Source: an uncultured Flavobacteriaceae bacterium
Lineage (GTDB): Bacteria > Bacteroidota > Bacteroidia > Flavobacteriales > Flavobacteriaceae
NCBI GenBank assembly: GCA_947495135.1
Contig: CANLXN010000008.1
Span: forward strand, 124,001 to 188,000
Length of the DNA stretch: 64,000 nucleotides
Reading direction: 5' to 3'
In this document: piece by piece, positions 51,607 through 61,230 of the stretch
How positions within the stretch are numbered: position 1 is the stretch's first letter
How the letters are laid out: each line of letters starts with the position of its first letter
Notes under the pieces: generated by a model
Database searches by the model: none
The model's input: the letters and a program-made list of their open reading frames with translations, nothing else
Told to the model about the DNA's origin: nothing
Program-made: the position numbers and the translations under genes

Positions 51607-54009
51607 CTAAGATTCTCCGTCTTGCAAAGTAATCTCTACTTCCTTGTCTTTGGTGCTGAATACAAAATAATCTTCACTAATAGAATCCTCACTGCTACCT
51701 TTGGTCACCTCAAAATCTGAAAGAGGTTCTCTAGGGAGATTAATTTCCAGTTCCCAATTGGGCTGCGTTTGTGTTACACGAATAATAGTCTCACCGTTCT
51801 TTCTCCCGTAATAAATAGAAATTTGATTGTTACCTATTTCTACGTTTTCAAGAGAGGCATTGTTCCATTCTAGAGGCATTTGAGGTGTGATCACCACTTT
51901 GAAATTGGCTGCATCTGGTTCAATCCCAAAGAATTGTTCTACTATGGGAATGGCATAGCCGTAGATATTCCAGGCTTGTGTCATCATGCCATAGTCTGGA
52001 GATACTTCGTACATACTACCTGGTAGCGCATAGCTGAAGGATCTGGTCATCCGCTTCATATAATTAAGTGCCTTATCTGTTCTGCCATAATTGTTTTCCG
52101 CTACAATTTGAACTCCAGTAGGTAAGGTCATCACGGCACCAGTATACGAAAATATCTTACTTCCTTTAAACGACCCATCATCAAGTCCCGCCGATTCGTC
52201 TCTGTCAATTCCAGTTACGAAAACTCCAAACGGATTTACAAATTTCTCTGCTGTATTTAGGGCTTTAAGCGCTTTGTATGGAGGAGCAATACCTACTTCC
52301 ATAGGAGTATTTACTACCCAATTGTGATGTACAACATAGGGGCGGGGAGTGGTAATGCTATTATTTTCGATTGCTTCTTTGGTTGTTTTTAGTTCTGCTA
52401 CTGCCCAAGGTTTGTTCAACGTATCTGCCCTAACAATAGCGTCTTCTATGAGCTGTAGTGCTTGATCTTTTCTACCAATGAAATCACCATAACTACCAGC
52501 TTCTTCGTTCCAGAATTGTTCGTTGATCTCCCTCTTGAGTTGCTTGGCGATTTCGGCGTAGCCAAGCGAAAGTCCGCTTTTTCCAAGTTCGTTTGCTATC
52601 TTAGAGGCATCGGCAAATGCTTTTTGAGTATAGGAGGCCACGTCGATCATTTTGGTATTCATCCCATGTATTTCCATCATTCCGTAACCTGTGGGAAAGA
52701 GGTTTTGGCGATCGTGATGTGGTTTTATAAGCCAGTTAAAGCCTTTCTCTATAGTTGGGAAGTATTTTTCTAAAAAATCTTTATCACCGTTCCATTGATA
52801 AACTTTCCAAATGAGGGATGCAAACTGGGCTGTTTCGTTTACATTTCCTTTATTAAATACGGCGCCATTGGTGGACATTTCATGAATAATTCGACCGTTA
52901 CCATTCACAGCCTCTGAAACACTGTCTAAAAGTTTTATGGTGCTGTAGACCGTTTCCTTTTGTCCAACAGCCATATAACCTTGAAGTGCGTATTCGCTAT
53001 CTACTCCAAACCACCAAGGATAGTCTGGAATGCCAGCGCCAATTCCTGTTCCAATTTCTGGAACAGTTCTTACGAGCCAGTCGCTGTTGTATTTTATCCA
53101 TTCAAAGGCTTCCTCTATGTTTTTGTCCGGAACTGTAAGTTTAGATTTTTGTGCAAGGGCAGCATAGCGAACTTTTTTAGCCGAAATATCCGCTTCATAA
53201 TCATTGGTTATAGATTGAAAAGTGGCGATTGCTTCTTCTTCGGAAACATAAGACCCAGCTATGGTGAAGTTGATAATGCCTGTCTGGTTTGCGGAAAGAT
53301 TTAATTCGTATTCCAGCGTATTTGAGATCCCGTTTCCGTTATAATCACTTTCTTTTTGGGAATGCTCTTTAGCTTTTTGGGTAGATCCAAATACAGTGAA
53401 CCATGGGTTGAGGCTATCTTTGACAACCCAAGTTGAAAGTTTCTTTTGGTAAACTCCTTGATCTGTTCCATCGATCATTTGGGTCTGTTCTCCTAACCAA
53501 GTGGGTCTTAGATCTGAATGTCCCGTAAACTCTATATTGATATTTTGTGAAGACCCCGTGTTTTTTATTGCAAGTTGGACTAGAATTCCTTCTTTTCCGT
53601 CGGGAACAAACTGCCAACGCTCTATCTCGAGGCCTTTTGATTCCCAACGATAGGTATGTTTGTTCGCAAACGGGTAATTGGTGAAACTTTCGGCTTTATC
53701 CAAAAGAAGACTATCCTTATTGTTCGATAATAAAATATCAAAACCATCCATGAGCTTAATTGGATGATCCCATATACCACCCATTTCTCCTTTAATATGC
53801 CATCCTAACTCAGGAAAAGAACCGTCTTGATGTCCTACCATGTACACTCGGTCTCCCGCAGTCACCATTGGCGAAGAGAGGTAGTCTTTTTTTCCGGTGA
53901 TAGACGGACTGTCGCTGACCAATTCGACAAACGATTTAAGAGGTTCGACCTTTTCGGAACAACCAACAGCCAACATAGCAATAGCGAAGAAGAGAATGAG
54001 TTTTTTCAT
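51607..54009 (-). CDS. six-hairpin glycosidase-like lipoprotein
   Basis: An 800-residue lipoprotein (lipobox AVGC, Cys17). The N-terminal ~270 residues look like a beta-sandwich (GGIWDHPIKLMDGFDILL and GILVQLAIKNTGSS). The rest resembles an (alpha/alpha)6 barrel of the amylo-1,6-glucosidase/GH63 type, with EWIKYNSDWLVRTVPEIG, NYPWWFGVDSEYALQGYMAVG and IWKVYQWNGDKDFLEKYFP. Candidate acids are in the PWWFGVDSEY and PTGYGMMEIHG segments. It likely cleaves or binds an alpha-linked glycan at the cell surface; no polysaccharide-utilisation genes are next to it. Confidence 0.72.
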   Translation of the reverse strand: MKKLILFFAIAMLAVGCSEKVEPLKSFVELVSDSPSITGKKDYLSSPMVTAGDRVYMVGHQDGSFPELGWHIKGEMGGIWDHPIKLMDGFDILLSNNKDSLLLDKAESFTNYPFANKHTYRWESKGLEIERWQFVPDGKEGILVQLAIKNTGSSQNINIEFTGHSDLRPTWLGEQTQMIDGTDQGVYQKKLSTWVVKDSLNPWFTVFGSTQKAKEHSQKESDYNGNGISNTLEYELNLSANQTGIINFTIAGSYVSEEEAIATFQSITNDYEADISAKKVRYAALAQKSKLTVPDKNIEEAFEWIKYNSDWLVRTVPEIGTGIGAGIPDYPWWFGVDSEYALQGYMAVGQKETVYSTIKLLDSVSEAVNGNGRIIHEMSTNGAVFNKGNVNETAQFASLIWKVYQWNGDKDFLEKYFPTIEKGFNWLIKPHHDRQNLFPTGYGMMEIHGMNTKMIDVASYTQKAFADASKIANELGKSGLSLGYAEIAKQLKREINEQFWNEEAGSYGDFIGRKDQALQLIEDAIVRADTLNKPWAVAELKTTKEAIENNSITTPRPYVVHHNWVVNTPMEVGIAPPYKALKALNTAEKFVNPFGVFVTGIDRDESAGLDDGSFKGSKIFSYTGAVMTLPTGVQIVAENNYGRTDKALNYMKRMTRSFSYALPGSMYEVSPDYGMMTQAWNIYGYAIPIVEQFFGIEPDAANFKVVITPQMPLEWNNASLENVEIGNNQISIYYGRKNGETIIRVTQTQPNWELEINLPREPLSDFEVTKGSSEDSISEDYFVFSTKDKEVEITLQDGES

Positions 54010-54037
54010 GATTGAAATTTACGGAAAAGTTCTTTAG

Positions 54038-54072
54038 GAGATGTGAGATAAGGGAGGTGAGACAAGTGAAAT
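54038..54072 (+). repeat. degenerate heptad repeat island J
   Basis: Five 7-nt units in phase on the plus strand: GAGATGT, GAGATAA, then GGGAGGT, GAGACAA, and GTGAAAT. It lies 28 bp upstream of the glycosidase-like gene's start codon. Confidence 0.5.
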
Positions 54073-54075
54073 TTT

Positions 54076-54111
54076 AATAAAAAAGAGCGAACAATAAAAT
54101 GCTCGCTCTTT
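54076..54111 (-). terminator. rho-independent terminator of the amidohydrolase operon
   Basis: On the minus strand AAAGAGCGA and TCGCTCTTT pair over 9 bp with a 12-nt loop, followed by a T-rich stretch. It starts 29 bp after the stop of the 429-residue amidohydrolase-like gene. Confidence 0.8.
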
Positions 54112-54139
54112 ATCAAGTGGGAAATTTCATTTCTGAAAT

Positions 54140-55429
54140 CTATTTCCCGTATTTGCCCATGTATCTTTTCCAGAGTTCTGTTTGGTGTGTCTCTAGAGAT
54201 ATCATTCTTCCATCAATAAAAGCGTGTGTAAGGACATTGGTTCTCATGTCGAGTGCATCTCCTTCCGAAACAAATAGAGTTGCACTTTTGCCAACCTCTA
54301 ACGTTCCATAACGGTCTCCAATTCCGAGAATTTCAGCAGTATTACCGCTAATCAATTTTAACGCTGTTTCCTTTTCCATTCCTTGTCCTACTACTTGTCC
54401 TGCGTAGAAAGGGAGATTTCTGGTCTGGAAATTAGAGGCTCCAGAGTTTTGAATTCCAACTAACAAACCTCCGTCTACAAGTAGTTTTGGTAGCTTGTAT
54501 GGAAGATCGTAATCGTCGTCCTCCCTATTGGGTAAGTTATGTGTTTGTTGCACCAATACAGGAATGTTATGTTGCTTAAGGAATGGAATTATTTTGTAGG
54601 CTTCGTATCCGCCAACTAAAACAATTTCCTTCACATTACCTTCTTTTAACAGGGTAATAGCGTCTATAATTTCTTTTTCCCCATCCGCATATACATAGAG
54701 TTTTTTCGATCCACTAAACAATCCTTGCATGGCTTTGAAGCCTTCGTTTTCAGAAGAAGCGCTTGTTTTGCCATAAGCGACAGCGCTGGACAAATAGTCT
54801 TTTATTTCTCCTAATTGTTTTTGGTAGTCTTTGTTTGGTTTCCATCCGCGTTCTTCGCCTAACCACCAACGCCCACGTCTAAAACTACGAGGCCAGTTCA
54901 TATGGATCCCATCGTCTTCTTTCACAAGTGCATCTTCCCAATTCCAAGCATCTAATTGGACAATAGATGAGGTACCCGAAATTCTACCACCTTGGGGTGT
55001 CGTCTGTGTAAGTAGCACACCATTTGGTCTCATACTTTCTACTACTTTACTTTCTGCATTATAGGCAATGATACTGCGAATGTTCGGAATAAAATCTCCA
55101 ATTTCATCTTCGTCGTCACTTGCTCTTACCGCATTGACTTCAATGAGACCGAGTGATTTACCGGGCGCGATAAAGCCAGGATAAATATGTTTTCCATTGG
55201 CTTCAATTATTTTACCTCTTAGGGGAGCCGACGGGCCTCCCATAAAAGTGATTTTTCCGTTTTCGAAAACCAAGACACTATTTTCAATTACCTGACCATT
55301 TCCAATATGAGCAGTTGCTCCTGTAATGCAAATAATTTCTGATTGTGCTGGTGCTGGAGTTTGTTGTGCCCAAGCATGTAATCCAATACTTAACACAGCC
55401 GTAACTAATATATTTTTTAAAATTCTCAT
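54140..55429 (-). CDS. amidohydrolase-like protein with degenerate metal site
   Basis: A 429-residue exported protein with a signal peptide (VLSIGLHAWAQ). It shows the amidohydrolase layout: a beta-sandwich start (TGATAHIGNGQVIENSVLVFENGKI), NGKHIYPGFIAPGKS, and the C-terminal GTLEVGKSATLFVSEGDALDM. The HxH metal ligands expected after the PGFI strand are replaced by APGKS (88-92), and the late Asp is replaced in IQNSGAS. It is probably not a metal-dependent hydrolase. It follows the 986-residue gene after 7 bp. Confidence 0.82.
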   Translation of the reverse strand: MRILKNILVTAVLSIGLHAWAQQTPAPAQSEIICITGATAHIGNGQVIENSVLVFENGKITFMGGPSAPLRGKIIEANGKHIYPGFIAPGKSLGLIEVNAVRASDDEDEIGDFIPNIRSIIAYNAESKVVESMRPNGVLLTQTTPQGGRISGTSSIVQLDAWNWEDALVKEDDGIHMNWPRSFRRGRWWLGEERGWKPNKDYQKQLGEIKDYLSSAVAYGKTSASSENEGFKAMQGLFSGSKKLYVYADGEKEIIDAITLLKEGNVKEIVLVGGYEAYKIIPFLKQHNIPVLVQQTHNLPNREDDDYDLPYKLPKLLVDGGLLVGIQNSGASNFQTRNLPFYAGQVVGQGMEKETALKLISGNTAEILGIGDRYGTLEVGKSATLFVSEGDALDMRTNVLTHAFIDGRMISLETHQTELWKRYMGKYGK

Positions 55430-55436
55430 GGTTGGG

Positions 55437-58397
55437 TTAGTTTAAGGTTTCGCAATGAAAATGAATCTTATCTTTCTTACTCGGTTCGCGTGTTTTAGCA
55501 CCTCCATCTTTTTCTGCACGCATAAGTCCCATTAGTTTAGTACGTTCATTCTTGATGGCTTCACGTTTGGCCTTGTCTGCTTCTAAGTCGAAATATACAG
55601 CACCATCTACAATGGTCTTTTCAGCTTTGGCATAGACAGACATTGGATGATCATTCCACAAAACTAAATCTGCATCTTTTCCTTCTTTAATACTTCCAGT
55701 CTTGGCGTCTAGGTGAAGTAATTTGGCCGGGTTGATTGTTACCATTTTCCATGCTTCTTCTTCGCTCATTCCTCCATATTTAACACTTTTTGCAGCTTCT
55801 TGATTAAGTCTGCGAGACATTTCGGCATCGTCACTATTAATGGCCACTGTTACCCCCACGCTGCTCATAATTGCAGCATTATAAGGAATCGCGTCGTTTA
55901 CTTCATATTTATAAGCCCACCAATCGCTAAAGGTAGAAGCCCCTACACCGTGCTCCTTCATTTTATCTGCAACCTTGTATCCTTCTAAGATGTGAGTAAA
56001 AGTATTTACACGGAAATTAAATCGCTCGGCCACTTTCATCAACATATTGATTTCACTTTGAACGTAGCTATGACAACTAATATATCGTTCGCCATTTAAA
56101 ATTTCAGCTAAAACTTCCATTTCTTCATCATAGCGGTAAGATTGTCCACTTTTCTTTTTAGTGTCGTACTCTTTAGCACGGTTAAAGTAGTTTACATATA
56201 ACTGTTCAACCCCCATTCTAGTTTGTGGAAAACGACTTCTACTTTCCCAGTTAGACTGTTTTACGTTTTCCCCAAGTGCAAACTTGATGAACTTAGGGGT
56301 GTTGTTGTAAATAAGACCACTAGCTTCTTCTCCCCACTTTAATTTAATGATTGCAGACCGACCTCCAATTGGATTGGCCGAACCATGCAAAATTTGAATA
56401 CTGGTAACACCACCTGCAAGATTGCGATAGATATCTACATCTTCAGGATCTACCACATCTTCGATACTTACTTCGGCCGAAGAATTATGACCGCCTTCAT
56501 TAATTGAAAGTGCGGCGATATGAGAATGTTCATCAATAATCCCAGCAGTTAAATGTTTTCCTGTAGCGTCAATTTTTGTTGCTCCTGATGCATTTAGGTT
56601 GGTTCCAATTTTTTCAATCTTCCCATTTTTTACTAGTACATCAGTATTTTTCAAGATTCCAGCGTCTTCACTAGTCCAAACGGTTGCATTTTGAAAGAGC
56701 ATGCTTTGTGCAGTTGGTTTTTGCACGTTTCCGTAGCCTACATTAGGATAAGTGATAGGCACTATTTCTGCTTTCGTCCCCTTTTTGTCCTTGTCTTTTT
56801 TGTCATCTTCTTTCCATTCTGAAATTTTCGATGCATTGAAACTGCTCTCTACTCCGTTAGATGCAATTAAGCGACCCCCGAAGCTTTTGCCATCTTTTGG
56901 AATAACCGCCGTAGCAGTATTCGTCTCCTTCTTATCTTCCGAAGAAAATGAGAAAGTTACCCAGTTACCTTTATACGTTAGCTTCGCTGGAAAATTGGTT
57001 TCACCAACTTTTACTTCCATTTTAGGTTTTGACGCTTCTCCTTTGATGGTCATATTGTATGTTTTTCCGCCACCAGTGAGGGTGTAATTCCCACGAATAT
57101 CCTTTTGGTCTTTATCCGTAATTACATGTTTTTGCCCTTGTACCCAATTCTCGTACAAAGTTGTTTCCTTTTCAAAAATATCGCCAGAGGTAATCAGGAA
57201 ATTTGCGTATTTACCTGCTTCTAAGGTTCCTAGATTATTGCTTTGTCCAAGTAGTTCAGCAGGAATAGTAGTAAGTGCTTCCAGTGCTTTTGTTTTATCA
57301 AGGCCGTATTCAATAGCCTTCATCACTTTCGATTTAAAATCGGATACCTTTTTTAGATCATGTGTGGTTAAAGCGAAACGGATGCCATTGTCTGCCAATA
57401 CTTTTGGATTAGTAGGGGCTTGGTTCCATTCTCGCATGTCTGCTAAAGAGACGTATTTCGCCATATATGGATTACTTACGTCGAAAGCGTCTGGAAAGTT
57501 TACGGGTATTATATATCGAGCATTGGTGGCTTTTATACCTTCAATAGCTTCGTATTCGTCACCACCGCCTACAATAACGTAATTGAGGTTAAAAAGGTCC
57601 GAGATTTTATCTGCTCTCATGTTATTTCCTTTGTCTCCTGCTTCGAAGTAAGAAATAAGCCCTTTATTCTCTATCATAGCTTCCAGCGACCGGTCTTTGG
57701 TTTTTGAATTTCCTTTTGCATACCAATCCAAGTCGTAGTGCATTTGGCGTAGTAACGCCATAGCTCCCATAAGAGATCCGGGATAGGATTGTCTGCTGGT
57801 GACGCTTTTAGAGAACGAAAAGAATTGTCCAGATTGATCTTCTAAAATTCTATACTGGTCACCTCCTTGATCATTTAAGGCAACCAAAAGACCCGTTCCG
57901 CGGGCAATTCCGTCCATTATGTGGGTGTTGGCTACCCCAAATCCAGCATCTCGCATTTCTTTTGCAGTCTTCTTGTCGTACTTAAATTTTGAAATAGCAT
58001 GATTCTCGGGCATGATGTGATCGTTCCAGTAAAAACCTTCTCTAGAGGCTTCATATTGAGGAGATCGGCGTCCTTGACTTGGTTTTCGTTTCGGTTTTTC
58101 AACACCAAAACCGGAATAGCTTTCAATAAAAGACGGATAAATGTGTTTGCCATCAAGGTCTACTACCACGGCATTTGCAGGAATAGAGACACCCTTGCCT
58201 GCGCTCACTACTTTACCATTTTGGACGAGGAGTGTTCCTTTTTTTACTTCTTTGGAAGGTGTAACATGAAGGGTTGCATTTGTAAAGGCCGTGTAATTGT
58301 TGTTGTCTTCTTTTACGCCGTCATTTTTCGGAAAATAATCTTGCGCATTACTCAGACCAACTACAAAAAGGCATAGGAGGAAGAAGTTTTTTTTCAT
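55437..58397 (-). CDS. tandem-domain amidohydrolase (first domain degenerate)
   Basis: A 986-residue exported protein (signal peptide FVVGLSNAQ). It holds two amidohydrolase-type modules. The first (about 30-420) has IESYSG at 91-96 where the HxH ligands belong, so its metal site is lost. A beta-rich linker with a lysine/aspartate-rich stretch follows. The second (about 565-975) keeps HSH at 624-626, His776, His802 and Asp856/857, as in imidazolonepropionase-like hydrolases. Substrate unknown. Only this domain seems catalytic among the three modules of the operon. Confidence 0.85.
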   Translation of the reverse strand: MKKNFFLLCLFVVGLSNAQDYFPKNDGVKEDNNNYTAFTNATLHVTPSKEVKKGTLLVQNGKVVSAGKGVSIPANAVVVDLDGKHIYPSFIESYSGFGVEKPKRKPSQGRRSPQYEASREGFYWNDHIMPENHAISKFKYDKKTAKEMRDAGFGVANTHIMDGIARGTGLLVALNDQGGDQYRILEDQSGQFFSFSKSVTSRQSYPGSLMGAMALLRQMHYDLDWYAKGNSKTKDRSLEAMIENKGLISYFEAGDKGNNMRADKISDLFNLNYVIVGGGDEYEAIEGIKATNARYIIPVNFPDAFDVSNPYMAKYVSLADMREWNQAPTNPKVLADNGIRFALTTHDLKKVSDFKSKVMKAIEYGLDKTKALEALTTIPAELLGQSNNLGTLEAGKYANFLITSGDIFEKETTLYENWVQGQKHVITDKDQKDIRGNYTLTGGGKTYNMTIKGEASKPKMEVKVGETNFPAKLTYKGNWVTFSFSSEDKKETNTATAVIPKDGKSFGGRLIASNGVESSFNASKISEWKEDDKKDKDKKGTKAEIVPITYPNVGYGNVQKPTAQSMLFQNATVWTSEDAGILKNTDVLVKNGKIEKIGTNLNASGATKIDATGKHLTAGIIDEHSHIAALSINEGGHNSSAEVSIEDVVDPEDVDIYRNLAGGVTSIQILHGSANPIGGRSAIIKLKWGEEASGLIYNNTPKFIKFALGENVKQSNWESRSRFPQTRMGVEQLYVNYFNRAKEYDTKKKSGQSYRYDEEMEVLAEILNGERYISCHSYVQSEINMLMKVAERFNFRVNTFTHILEGYKVADKMKEHGVGASTFSDWWAYKYEVNDAIPYNAAIMSSVGVTVAINSDDAEMSRRLNQEAAKSVKYGGMSEEEAWKMVTINPAKLLHLDAKTGSIKEGKDADLVLWNDHPMSVYAKAEKTIVDGAVYFDLEADKAKREAIKNERTKLMGLMRAEKDGGAKTREPSKKDKIHFHCETLN

Positions 58398-58570
58398 GGA
58401 TGTTGGTTGGTTTTTTATATTTCCCTAAATATAAGAAGGGGATTGCAGATTGTAGTAAATGTTAAGTGGTTTAACAAAGTGTTAAGATTACTAAAAGAAA
58501 TATTATGTATCAAGAAATCTGTATGGTGAACTGAGTGAAGACGTAAATTTATTATTTCATTTTCTTCTTT

Positions 58571-59638
58571 CTAGAAGGGTTTGTCCTCATAATAATTTAC
58601 TACTAAGGCTACCATATAACTGTAGCTCATAATTCCTTGAGATTGGTTATTTGCTTTCAAAAATTGATCCCAAAAGGCTTTTGATAGATCTTCAAACGGA
58701 TTTTGATAGGAAGCCCAAAACTCTCTCATTTCTCGGTAACTTTCTAAAATTCCATAGTTTACGGTAGGTAGTAATTCTTCATATTTATCTATATCTCGTC
58801 TCGCAATCTCGTTGATGCAATAGCGAAGTGCAAAAATATAACCTGTGTATTGAATATAGGGGTCGTCGTTGTGAAGTGTAGCCAAGGTGGCAATAAAGTT
58901 TGCTTCATTCTCTGCCGCATAGCCAATTTGATGGGCTTGCTCATGACAGCTAACCACTGGAAATTTATAAGTTTTGATGAGCCCATTTACTTGAGATTCA
59001 CTGGTGAGCGGATTAAAATAACCACTGTATCCCATATACGTAAGCAACAAACTCCAAGTGCTTTTCTTAATGCTTTTAGGTGTATATGCTAGGTTAGGAT
59101 ATTCCTTCTCTAAATGCTGATAACCATTAATTGATTTTTCGAAAATTTCATTCGCATTGTATGGAATCTCTACTTTTACGCTATCCTTGAAACCAAGTTT
59201 GCGGTGCATTTCATTCGATTTTGCAATGAGACGCTCTGTAGTTTTAACTAGTTCCTCCGTAGTGTAATCTCGTTCCAATCCCAAGGTTTCATGCAATGGC
59301 ACCCTGTGATAATTTAATCCCCAAAGAATGTGAAATAAAAAATAGATAATAGAAATACTTGCTAGGATATCGACTGCGAATAATACAGGTTCATATCGAA
59401 GCCGTTTAAAGTTTTTATAAATCCAACGTATTAAAAGCAGAATTAGAAGCAGGTAAAAAATATCTCCAATAGAGAAAGAAATCCAACCAAAAACATAACG
59501 GGAAATCTTTGAAATGACCGGAAAAAGCCCTTGACTGTAATAATCCTCAATGAATTGCGGAAATTGCCTTAGTATAAGGATCACGATATACTGCACTGGC
59601 AATAATAGCGCGAGAATAAGTTTGGTTCTTTTTTTCAA
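58571..59638 (-). CDS. DUF3810-family membrane zinc-peptidase-like protein
   Basis: A 355-residue protein with three N-terminal hydrophobic segments (about 7-25, 54-70, 88-106) and a C-terminal domain with HEQAH at 232-236, then AAENEANFIA with Glu243/245 placed to complete a gluzincin-type zinc site. This matches DUF3810, a Bacteroidota family of unknown role that has the look of a metalloprotease. It abuts the upstream serine-hydrolase-like gene (59638/59639). Confidence 0.82.
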   Translation of the reverse strand: MKKRTKLILALLLPVQYIVILILRQFPQFIEDYYSQGLFPVISKISRYVFGWISFSIGDIFYLLLILLLIRWIYKNFKRLRYEPVLFAVDILASISIIYFLFHILWGLNYHRVPLHETLGLERDYTTEELVKTTERLIAKSNEMHRKLGFKDSVKVEIPYNANEIFEKSINGYQHLEKEYPNLAYTPKSIKKSTWSLLLTYMGYSGYFNPLTSESQVNGLIKTYKFPVVSCHEQAHQIGYAAENEANFIATLATLHNDDPYIQYTGYIFALRYCINEIARRDIDKYEELLPTVNYGILESYREMREFWASYQNPFEDLSKAFWDQFLKANNQSQGIMSYSYMVALVVNYYEDKPF

Positions 59639-61135
59639 TTATTCGATGATAATTTTGCGATGTGTCCTGCTGGTTGAAGTGGAAATATACAGAAAATAAA
59701 GTCCGCTATCCAAATTTTCAACATCGATGTTAAAGGAAGTGTCTGTAACTGTTTCGGAAGAAAGAACAATACTGCCCTTAAGATCGTATATGTGATAACT
59801 CACTTCCTCTTCAATTGGAGCAATTTTTACGTCGATGTGATGGGATGCTGGGTTGGGTGAAATTGTTACTTCTAAAGGAGTAAAATCTGCAATAGAGAGC
59901 TGGTTTTCAAAGTAAGTACATAGTGCTGCAAAGACAGCTTCTTCTACTTTGTAAAAGGAAGAATTATCTCCAAACTGGTATCCATTGAAATTTCCATTGA
60001 TGAGCATAGCGAACTGAAGATCTTGATTTGCTTCAAAAAAAGCATCACTTACTAAACCGTAGGCCTCTCCGGGATGCCCTAAGAACGAGTCGTAGCTTCC
60101 AAGGTTACAAATTTGATCGCCACTGGTCGCATTGGCATGCTGTAAACCCAATCCCCATCTATTGAATAGCCCAAAGTAATTATCGCCGTTACTGCCGTTG
60201 TAATCCCAAGCGATATTTTTCATCTCAGAAATAGTGGTCGGAGAAATTGAAAGATCACTGTTAGCACCATTATTGAGAAGAAAAGAAGTAAATAGTCCAA
60301 GTTCTTTAGCTGAAATTCTCAAACCTCCTTGAGGTGCAAAATATACACCATTCGTTCCGGGGATATAGCCATTCAAATCTGGTGGAGTAGGATAGACTCC
60401 TTCGTAGTTATCGATCTGAGCTTGCCAGCCGCCTACATTTCGGTATAGTACCGCCAAATCATTTAAGTCTGGTAGATCTTGAATATTAAAACTACCACTC
60501 ATTCCCAATGGTTCTAAAATCTCAGCTCTCATATAAACATCAAAACGCTCGCCACTATGCTTTTCTATAAGCGCTCCTAGAAGTCCGAAATTAATATTGC
60601 TATAAGTGAAATAACTTCCTGGTGATTCTGTGCGCCACATATTGCTGGTGTAGTAACTGCCGCTTGGAAGCAATAACTCCGAAATGTTGGGTAAAGGGTT
60701 ATTGTTAAAGGTGGCACTTAAAAAGTTATTATACCCTGTACCGTCCTGTAGACTACTTTGATGCGAAAGTACCATGCGATAGGTGATGGGAATCGATGGA
60801 AACTGCGGGTTGCGCACTGTATACCCTAATGCATCCGAGATATCATCGTCTAATTCGAACAGTCCGTCGTCGTACAATTTCAATAGGCCAAGTGCCGTAA
60901 CCGATTTGGAAATAGAAGCGATTCTGAACTTGGTATTGTCGTCAATAAATAAATTTCTTCCGTAGTCTTTAAAACCATAATGAAATGCCTCATCACTGTC
61001 ATCGGCCGACACCCAGACCGAAAGCCCCATTAAGCTGTATTCGTTAAAAACATCTGCCAGAGTTTCTTCAATTTCTTGGGCATAAGTGAATTGAGAACCT
61101 AATAAAAAAAGAAGTGAAAGTATGGTTTTATGCAT
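59639..61135 (-). CDS. beta-lactamase-superfamily serine hydrolase with T9SS sorting domain
   Basis: A 498-residue secreted protein. Signal peptide to about LFLLGSQFTYAQ. The class C beta-lactamase/DD-peptidase fold is visible: catalytic SxxK in FRIASISKSVTALG, the YxN motif in TYSNINFGLLG, and a HPGEAYGL element in place of KTG. The last ~80 residues are a T9SS sorting domain (ISPNPASHHIDVKIAP). It probably acts on a cell-surface peptide or ester; penicillin-binding activity is not assured. It is coupled to the DUF3810 gene with no gap. Confidence 0.88.
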   Translation of the reverse strand: MHKTILSLLFLLGSQFTYAQEIEETLADVFNEYSLMGLSVWVSADDSDEAFHYGFKDYGRNLFIDDNTKFRIASISKSVTALGLLKLYDDGLFELDDDISDALGYTVRNPQFPSIPITYRMVLSHQSSLQDGTGYNNFLSATFNNNPLPNISELLLPSGSYYTSNMWRTESPGSYFTYSNINFGLLGALIEKHSGERFDVYMRAEILEPLGMSGSFNIQDLPDLNDLAVLYRNVGGWQAQIDNYEGVYPTPPDLNGYIPGTNGVYFAPQGGLRISAKELGLFTSFLLNNGANSDLSISPTTISEMKNIAWDYNGSNGDNYFGLFNRWGLGLQHANATSGDQICNLGSYDSFLGHPGEAYGLVSDAFFEANQDLQFAMLINGNFNGYQFGDNSSFYKVEEAVFAALCTYFENQLSIADFTPLEVTISPNPASHHIDVKIAPIEEEVSYHIYDLKGSIVLSSETVTDTSFNIDVENLDSGLYFLYISTSTSRTHRKIIIE

Positions 61136-61230
61136 ATCCCAAACTTACAAAAATCTTTTTCCTCTTTTATTCTGAAAAGGTTAATTTTGATGTTTTAACC
61201 TTCTAATAAAAGCTGAATAGCAACTATACT

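Noticed and set aside
56752-57582. Antisense frames of 111 and 114 residues within the amidohydrolase gene
   Set aside because: They are shadows of a long, well-supported coding frame.
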